From Rostratula benghalensis (taxonomy: Eukaryota; Chordata; Aves; Charadriiformes; Rostratulidae), in assembly GCA_013399305.1 (NCBI GenBank), contig VXAI01000137.1, positions 1,457,835-1,521,834 of the forward strand: 64,000 nt of DNA. The letters run 5' to 3'. Under the pieces are notes generated by a model. The model was not told where the DNA came from, made no database searches, and saw nothing but the letters and a program-made list of their open reading frames with translations. Position 1 is the stretch's first letter. The number at the start of each line of letters is the position of its first letter. Position numbers and translations under genes: made by a program. This document shows positions 57,460 to 64,000 of the stretch, one piece after another.

Positions 57460-57967
57460 AATCTGGAGTCCTGTGTCTGGTTCTAGGCTCCCCAGTTCAA
57501 GAAGGACAGGGAACTGCTGGAGAGAGGGTACAGCAGAGGACCACAAAGTTGATTAGAGGCCTGGAGCATCTCTCTTATGAGGAAAGGTTGAGGGATTTTG
57601 GGTCTTTTTAGTCTGGAGAAGAGAAGGCTGAGGGGGGATCTGATCAACACGTAGAAATACTTCAAGGGTGGGTGTCAGGAGGAAGGGGACAGTCTGTTTT
57701 CAGTGGTGCCCAGGGACAGGACAAGAGGAAATTGGCACAAACTTGTACATAAGAAGTTCCATCCCAACATGAGGAGGAACTTTTTCACTTGGAGGGTGGC
57801 AGAGCCCTGGCAGAGAGGTGGTGGAGTCTCCTTCTCTGGAGACATTCAAAACCCAGCTGGAGAAGTTTCTGTGCAACCTGCTCTAGGAAGACCTGCTTTG
57901 GCGGGGGGTTGCACTAGATGACCTCCAGAGGTCCCTTCCAACCTCATATTATACTGTGATTCTGTGG
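57460..57967 (+). mobile_element. CR1 LINE fragment, sense
   Basis: It runs from ATCTGGAGTCCTGTGTCTGG to CCAACCTCATATTATACTGTGATTCTGTGG. A 15-base deletion at about 57810 (GGCAGAGAGGTGG) drops the GCTGCCCA block. Same subfamily as 45600-45967. Confidence 0.94.
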
Positions 57968-58830
57968 AGGGGAAAAAAAAAAAGGGATGAAAAATATAAA
58001 TGGAAACCAACAACAGTAATGAAAGGGGCCATGCAGCTCATGGATGATAATCTTTATTTCAGAAGGTGCCTAATCTGAGCTAATGATCTTCCTCGCTCAC
58101 GGGTGGTCTCGTGTCCGTGGGATTTGGAGACCTGGGGCGGGAAAGCTCTGAGGGCAGGAGAAAGTGGCCAGGCTCTGTGTTTCTTACAGCTGAGTGGTAA
58201 TTTCTAGCACGGAATGACTTCGTCAAAGGTGTCTTTCTAGATACATCAGGAACTGTTTCGGAGTCCTGCTGCTGTAGGGAATCCATGTAGCTGTATTCTC
58301 TGCTCACCGTAGCTGTGGCCTGGGTTTAGTTTATCAGCAGAAATGGGAAAAGACATTTTTACAGGCTGTGAAGATCTGAAGAGCCTGGAGGAGGCCGATC
58401 GGTGCGGAAAATAACATCCGGCTTCTCCGTTACCTGTGCGCATCCAGGCCCCGGTGGTTCAGAGGAAGGTCAGCTTTGCTGGTGGTGTACAGCTGGGACG
58501 ATTTTAGGAACGAAAAGAGAGAAATATTAAGTGATCCTGAGCAGCTGGTCTTCCTAGGGATGTGAACGGGCCCTGCAGCTGCTCAACACCTCTTAAAATT
58601 TGGGCTTCTTTCTTCTTACACCCTGGAGAAGTTCAGCGCACTTGACCGTTAATTAAACTTAGTGTTTGGGGGGAGGAGGAGCTTATTTAAATTGTGGATG
58701 TGGAAGGTGCTTCCTGCAGGAATCGCTGCCTCCAAGTTGCTTTTGTGCTGTTAGAGGACTGAAAATATTCTTGTGATGTCATTAAGCTTTTGGTTGGGTT
58801 TTTTCATTTGCTTTTCAAAGTTCTCCCTTA
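57968..58830. other. EXOC4 intron, no gene seen
   Basis: About 860 bp. The part at 58080-58450 is CpG-richer than the surrounding intron. No repeat or gene is recognised. Confidence 0.5.
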
Positions 58831-59129
58831 GACCAGATCCCCCAACACCACATCTCAACCACTCTGAAACACATTCAGGGATGGGGACTCCACCACCTCC
58901 CTGGGCAGGCTGTTCCCAGGGTCTGACCACCCTTTCAGTCAAGTCATTCTTCCCAATGTCTCATCTGAACCTCCCCTACTGCAACTTCAGACCAGTTCCT
59001 CTGGTCCTGTCATTACTCCCTTGGGAGAAGGGACCAACACCCACCTCTCTACGACCTCCTTTCAGGGAGTTGTAGAGGGCAAGGGGGTCTCCCCTCAGCT
59101 TCCTTTTCTCCAAACTAAACATGCCCAGT
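58831..59129 (-). mobile_element. CR1 LINE fragment, antisense, lacking its 3' end
   Basis: It starts inside the 3' UTR (CCAACACCACATCTCAACC) and ends at CTCCAAACTAAACATGCCCAG. It matches 47880-48090 of the copy beside the exon but has lost the terminal ~150 bp including the tail. Confidence 0.88.
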
Positions 59130-59314
59130 ATTATTTCTCATAACACTGGGCATCTCATCTCCTGGGTTGCATTGGGAGGCACAAAAAGTTTGGAGCTTGG
59201 CTGAATGGCTCAGGTGTATGGTGCATATTAACCAATTCTTGCGAGTTTCAAGGATTGATTATCATCTCAGTGAGTCTGTTGGAGGACTACAAAACTGAAG
59301 GTCTATCGTGTTCA

Positions 59315-59401
59315 GATCACAGAATGATTAGAGGTTGAAAGGACCTTAAAGATCATCCAGTTCCAGCCTCTTGGGCAGGGACACCTCCCACCAGACCAGG
59401 T
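59315..59401 (-). mobile_element. CR1 3' end, antisense, very short
   Basis: 87 bp: GATCACAGAATGATTAGAGG to GGACACCTCCCACCAGACCAGG. Confidence 0.88.
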
Positions 59402-59920
59402 GTGAATCTGGCTGTGAAACAAAGATCTATCATCATGAGACTGTAGATACTGGATTTTTGGTGTTATTGGACTTTATTTCTCATAATTAGATCCTCTGAT
59501 GATTTTCCTCTTGCTTTTCCTGTTGGCCAGCTGATAAAAAGGAAGCACCAAACATCCCCAGGATACAAATGGAAAAATTGGAGAGTGGCTTTGGGTCATG
59601 GACAGCGATGCTGTTCGTCTGTTCTCCCTCCAAGCCTGAAAATTTCTCGCCATAAGGTTTTACGTAATTAAGGAAATCCAAGAGAAACTCTGCTAATTAA
59701 GATTTTTGACGCCAAGAAATAGCAGCTGGAGGCAAATGCTATCTGCTGTGACAAGGGCACAATGTAAGGGCAGGTCTGGGGAAAATGGGGTTATTTGTAG
59801 GTGCCTTGTTCCATTTGGATTCACCGAAGGGCTGCCGGAGGGAGCCAGCTGCGTTCGCCGGTGACAAAAACGAGTCTTGACATCTGGGATAATGAAAATT
59901 GGGTTCAGCACCTTTTGGGG

Positions 59921-59998
59921 AGGTGGGTGATGATCCGTTGTCAGTCAGGGGCGATGGAGGGTTGGAGAGGTGGGTGATGATCCGTTGTCAGTCAGGGG
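59921..59998. repeat. 47-bp tandem repeat truncated by an assembly gap
   Basis: AGGTGGGTGATGATCCGTTG begins at 59921 and again at 59968. The second unit runs into the N block after TCAGTCAGGGG. This suggests a longer G-rich minisatellite that did not assemble. Confidence 0.9.
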
Positions 59999-60048
59999 NN
60001 NNNNNNNNNNNNNNNNNNNNNNNNNNNNNNNNNNNNNNNNNNNNNNNN
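59999..60048. other. Assembly gap (50 N)
   Basis: Fifty consecutive N flanked by G-rich sequence on both sides. The true length is unknown. Confidence 0.99.
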
Positions 60049-60874
60049 GGGGTCGGGGGGAGGATGATATATAATTCTTGCCGCGGTTAAAGAAGTCGTG
60101 ACAAGTGGACACTCCTGGATAAAAACACCCTTTAGAAGAGGATGGGGGATAACCCGTTGACGAATCAACGAGGTGATGATGCTGAGGAGGAGGAGGGAGG
60201 TGAAGGGGGGAGACGATGAAGTGAATCTCCTGTCACGCAGCCGCTTTTGTCTCCCCGGGATGCCCAGGATCACAGTTTTGCTTTGAGCTTTGGTTGTTTT
60301 GGGGGGGAGGGGGAGAAAGGAATGAGGAAAGAATCACTTTTTTTTTTTTGTGGCTTGACAGTATTAATGCAATCATCTCGTTCAGACCTTGTAAGCCCAC
60401 TTATTATTTCCTCTGCGTGTGTTTTTTCTGGTTTAGCGGATTAGCTGCACTGTCTCTTCAAAGGCTATCCAATCAAGAAGGGGTTATTAAAACTGGGGCG
60501 CTTTATGACTGAGAATTAATTAGAGCGGCATTTTCATGCAAAACATCCAATTTTTTGATTAGCAATGGAGCAGGGCTGCAATTAACACTCTGGGAAGCTT
60601 AAATTTCCAGCATTTTGATTCTCAGGAAATGAGATTATCAAACCGGGGTCAGGCACTTGACAGCGAAAGGGGGATTATGTGTAAGAAAATAATTTGTTTC
60701 TTGATTTTGCCTCTGAGATTGTTATTAAAGGGAATTCAGAGGGAGGCAAAAAGAGCAGGGAGATGCCTAAAAATGGAAATGGGAGAGACCCTTTGCTTTG
60801 TCAGCATCCTCCTCGCTGTGCGAAGAGTTTTCCTCCTCCTGGCCTTGGTGAGAGAGAGCGTTTGATACGCAGCG

Positions 60875-62269
60875 ACAGGAGAGGTGCTTGAGGACTGGAG
60901 AAAGGCAAATATCACCCTGGTCTACAAAAAAGGGCAAGAAGATGGACCCAAAGAACTACAGGCAGATTAGTCTCACCTCTGTCCCTGGGAAGGTAATGGA
61001 GCAACTTGTTTTAGATATCTTCTCCACGCATCGTAATGAAATAGGCAAATCTTGGAAGTGGTCAGCGCAGATTTACCACGGGTAAATCACGTTTGACCAA
61101 TCTGACAGCCTTCTGTGGTGGTCTAACTGAATGGCTGGATGAGGGGAGAGCAGCAGATGTCACCTACCTTGACTTCAGCGAGGCTTTTGATGCTGTCTCC
61201 CATAACATCCTCATTAGGTAACTGGGGAAGTGTGGGCTAGATGAGGGGGCAGTGAGGTGGATGGAGAGCTGGCTGTGTGACAGGACTCAGAGGGTTGTAA
61301 TCAATGGAGCAGGGTCAAGTTGGAGGCCTGTAACCAGCGGTGTCCACCACTTGGCCCAGTCCTTTTCAACATATTAGGTGACCTGGAGGAGGGGACTGAG
61401 TGTATCCTCAGGAAGTTTGCTGATGATACCAAACTGGGAGGGCTGTGCCACCATGCAGTGTAACCTGGACAGGCTGGAGAGGTGGGCAGAGAAGAACATC
61501 ATGAGGTTCAACAAGGGCAAGTGTGTAGAGTCCTGCACCTGGGGAGGAAGAACCCCAGGCACTAAGAGAGGTTAGGGGTGGACCTGCAGGAAAACACTTC
61601 TGAGGAGAAGGATCTGGGGGTCCTGGTAGAGAGTAAACTATCCATGAGCCAGCAGTGTGCCCTTGTGGCCATGAGGGCCAATGGAATCCTGGGCTGCACA
61701 GGGAAGAGTGTGGCCAGGAGGTCAAGGGAGGTCATTCTGCCCCTCTACTCTGTACTGGTGAGGCCACAACTGGAATCCTGCCTCCAGTTCTGGGCTCCCT
61801 GGTTGAAGAGACACAGGGAACTACTGGAGAGAGTCCAGTGGATGGCAACAAAGATGATGGAGGGATTGGAGCATCTCCCCAGTGAGGAAAGGCTGAGAGA
61901 GCTGGGACTCTTTAGCCTGGAGAAGAGAAGGCTGAGGGGAGACCTTATTCATGCTTCCAAATATCTGAAGGAGGATGGAGCCGGACTCTTCTCAGTGGTT
62001 CCCAATGACTGGACAAGGGGCAACGGGCACAAGCTGGAACATGGGAAGTTCCATTCAAAGATGAGGAGAACCCTCTTTTGGGTGAGGGTGGCAGAGCCCT
62101 GGCAAAGGCTGCCCAGGGAGGGTGTGGAGTCCCCTTTCCTGAGACCTTCAGGTCCCACCTGGATGCAGTCCTGAGTGATGTGCTCTGGGGAACCCTGCTT
62201 TAGCAGGGAGTTGGACTGGATGATCTCTGGAGGTCCCTTCCAACTCGGACAATTCCCTGATTCTGTGAA
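60875..62269 (+). mobile_element. CR1 LINE fragment with reverse-transcriptase domain remnant
   Basis: This is the longest CR1 in the window, about 1.4 kb. The coding strand shows the RT region: YRQISLTSVPGKVMEQLV-type sequence near 60958, the A-box LDFSEAFDAVS (61168-61200) and the C-box FADD (61416-61427). The C-terminal ORF2 follows (open 61578-62174), then the 3' UTR with the tail AATTCCCTGATTCTGTGA. Frameshifts and stops (for example GGTAACTGGGG near 61217 and breaks around 61080 and 61575) make it inactive. The endonuclease domain and ORF1 are absent (5' truncation). Confidence 0.96.
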
Positions 62270-63167
62270 CAGAATTCATGAGAACTTGCTTTTATGAGCT
62301 CAGTTCACCTTTTCCCAGTGATGTGTTTTGAGACTCCTGCAGTGATTTTATTTATTTATTTAAAATATTCTAAATATTTGTATCGGGGGAAGGAGGCAAT
62401 GCAATTGTTTTCCTAAAGACATCGTTATGTTGCAGTTCCTTTAAACGAGAGTGTGGCGTTTGCCTTTTTTAAACTCTGGTTTTGATCCCTTGCTGGTGTC
62501 TGAGGACTTAAATTCCAGTTTATTAAAGGCTGACCTTGGCCAACCATCAGGCTCTGTGAGAAAGAAGTAGGGCATCACTGTTGCTTCCAGAGAACACTTC
62601 AGGGTTTGGGGGGAGGATTATATCTCCCACTTAATTCTTCTCAAGTCTTTGGGAGATAGGAGGTGTGGAAGGTCAGGCTTGGGCTGTGAAATCTCCTCTT
62701 TGGCTGCTGTTGGGGACTTTGAGCTGGGTAAGGCAGTATGATTTGTGTTTGTGGCCCATCGATATGAGCTGACTACTGACAGCATCTCTGCAGGAGAGCG
62801 GGCAATCAGCCTGCATCCGCCTGCTTTATAAAATAACCACAACTTTGTTTTTTTCCTACGTATTTTTGAGCAAAACTGTTCATGAAAGCAAATATTTGGG
62901 AAGTTCATCATTGCCATGTTCTTGGTCCTGGGTCTGTGTTGGCAGCACCTGTAGCTGTTGCGTCCTTTTCTGCGGCTGCCACGTTATTAAGGCAGCTCAC
63001 TCTGAGGGTGAACCTTCAATTCATCAGCACGGGTTGGACCTCATGGAAGCCTGGGAGCACAACTTGGTTGGGCTTTGCTCCTTGAGGTGGCCTTGGCAAT
63101 GCACTCCAACCTTCAACCATGACACACTGGTATTCAGTTTGGGAACTCTGTTCAGGGCATCTAAATG
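62270..63167. other. EXOC4 intron, no gene seen
   Basis: About 900 bp of unique sequence. A 107-codon frame (62845-63168) has no recognisable domain. Confidence 0.55.
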
Positions 63168-63211
63168 ATCATAGAAGGGATTGGGTTGGAAGAGACCTTA
63201 AAAGTTCATTT
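63168..63211 (-). mobile_element. CR1 3' terminus, antisense, left arm of a foldback
   Basis: ATCATAGAAGGGATTGGGTTGG to CCTTAAAAGTTCATT, about 44 bp of reversed CR1 tail. It is directly followed by a sense CR1 whose own 3' end is complementary to it. Confidence 0.85.
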
Positions 63212-63215
63212 ACCT

Positions 63216-63686
63216 GTTGGAGAGGGGCCAGAGGAGGTCACAAGGATGATCAGAGGGCTGGAGCCCCTCTGCTGCGAGGACAGGCTGAGGGAGTTGGGGT
63301 TGTTCAACCTGGAGAAGGCGGCGGCTGGGAGACCTTATAGTGGCCTTCAAGTGCCTCACTGAAGGGAGCCTAAAAGAAAGCTGGAGAGGGACTTATTATG
63401 AGGGCATATAATGATAGGATGAGGGAGAACAGCTTCAGACTGAAAGAAGGTAAATAGAGATTAGATAGTAAGAAGAAATTTTTCACTGTGAGAACGGTCA
63501 GAACCTGGCCCAGGTTGTCCAGAGAAGCTGTGGCTGCCCCATCCCTGGAGGGGTTCAAGGGCAGGTTGGATGGGGCTTGGAGCAACCTGGTCTGGTGGGA
63601 GGTGTCCCTGCCCAGGGCAGGGGGGTTGGAACTGGGTGATCTTTAAGGTTCCTTCCAACCCAACCCAACCAAACCATTCTATGATC
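63216..63686 (+). mobile_element. CR1 LINE fragment, sense, right part of a foldback
   Basis: It runs from TTGGAGAGGGGCCAGAGGAGG to CCTTCCAACCCAACCCAACCAAACCATTCTATGATC. The tail contains a small AACCC-type expansion (63656-63672). Confidence 0.94.
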
Positions 63687-63966
63687 TAGTTCCAGCCCAC
63701 CTGCCCTGGAGGTTTTCCCTGGGGAAGAGTAGGCTTTTGGAGGTACTGAGCTTTGCATTTCTGGAGGGCAGTGGAAACGTCACCAGTGCAGCCAGCAATA
63801 AAATAACTGCGATAAAATTGACTGGGAAACTCTTCTTACTGTGATCTGCAATAACACGTTCTTTTCTACTCTCTGTATGAGAGCTCTCCTGGAATTTGTG
63901 CTTTTGTGTAAAGTTCATTATCAAGTTGTTTATTTCAAACTGTTGTGTCTTGCAGTTAAGGATCAA

Positions 63967-64000
63967 AATCACAAAGAAACACAGAATTGTAGGGGCTAGA
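63967..64000 (-). mobile_element. CR1 3' end, antisense, running off the window
   Basis: AATCACAAAGAAACACAGAATTGTAGGGGCTAGA matches the start of a reversed CR1 tail (ATCACAGAATCACAGAAT..GGTTGGA). The rest lies beyond 64000. Confidence 0.7.

Larger units (their letters stand above)
59402..60874. other. EXOC4 intron with assembly gap and candidate conserved stretch
   Basis: It contains the 47-bp tandem repeat and N gap (59921-60048), G-rich sequence at 60299-60316 and a stretch at 60410-60660 dense in ATTA-type cores (GAATTAATTAGAG, TTGATTAGCAATGG, GCAATTAACAC) without repeat similarity. Confidence 0.5.

Noticed and set aside
59899..60273. Open frames across the N gap
   Set aside because: They contain unknown residues from the 50 N and cannot be evaluated.
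1..64000. CRISPR arrays, operons, ribosome-binding sites, bacterial terminators
   Set aside because: Repeats here are dispersed LINE fragments and tandem satellites. The host is a vertebrate, so these feature types do not apply.
1..64000. tRNA, rRNA or snRNA genes
   Set aside because: No cloverleaf with A/B boxes, no rRNA core sequence and no snRNA-like start was noticed on either strand by eye. A covariance-model scan was not possible.
1..64000. Endogenous retrovirus LTRs
   Set aside because: No paired direct repeats with TG..CA ends, primer-binding site or polypurine tract were found. All recognised reverse-transcriptase sequence is CR1.

Overview
The window is nuclear DNA from a bird. 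Two things show this. Four internal exons of a vertebrate gene, EXOC4 (exocyst subunit SEC8), lie on the + strand, and the introns are packed with CR1 LINE fragments, the dominant retrotransposon of birds and other reptiles. There is no bacterial or viral gene organisation, no CRISPR array and no operon. My hand-drawn CR1 boundaries sum to roughly 20 kb of 64 kb (about 30%). That is high for a bird and fits CR1-rich lineages such as woodpeckers and allies or hornbills and hoopoes, but this placement is inference.

Layout. EXOC4 exons lie at 148-391, 6711-6888, 47508-47653 and 53298-53386, all with canonical AG/GT borders and matching phases (1-2-0-2-1). Together they encode about 219 residues from the middle of SEC8, roughly residues 255-475 of the vertebrate protein as I recall it. 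Intron sizes are about 6.3 kb, 40.6 kb and 5.6 kb, followed by at least 10.6 kb of the next intron to the window end. No other gene could be supported. The long open frames elsewhere are CR1 ORF2 remnants, their antisense shadows, or a 30-bp minisatellite.

CR1 content. I mark about 46 fragments of several subfamilies. Nearly all are 5'-truncated and many end in the diagnostic 3' ATTCTRTG-type tail. The longest (60875-62269) retains a decayed reverse-transcriptase region with recognisable A-box and FADD-box coding. Some copies are nested (31090-32090), foldback-like (63168-63686) or carry a secondary insertion (17896-18519). An unusual antisense/sense CR1 junction occurs at two separate loci (near 31797 and 51351), suggesting a chimeric CR1 that was itself copied. 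A CR1 3' end sits 21 bp from the splice donor of the 47508-47653 exon, and this exon has a sense CR1 upstream and an antisense CR1 downstream.

Non-CR1 content. The remaining intron DNA is AT-rich with T/G-rich tracts. It holds a 50-bp hairpin with two octamer-like motifs (23866-23915), a perfect 10-bp-stem hairpin (16785-16811), a 17-bp homeodomain-type palindrome (43744-43760), a 30-bp minisatellite (54861-54974), a 47-bp tandem repeat abutting a 50-N assembly gap (59999-60048), a G-quadruplex candidate (37880-37921), and several ATTA-rich stretches that look like conserved noncoding candidates. No wholly new biological system was recognised. The most interesting items concern CR1 rearrangement and its closeness to EXOC4 splice sites.
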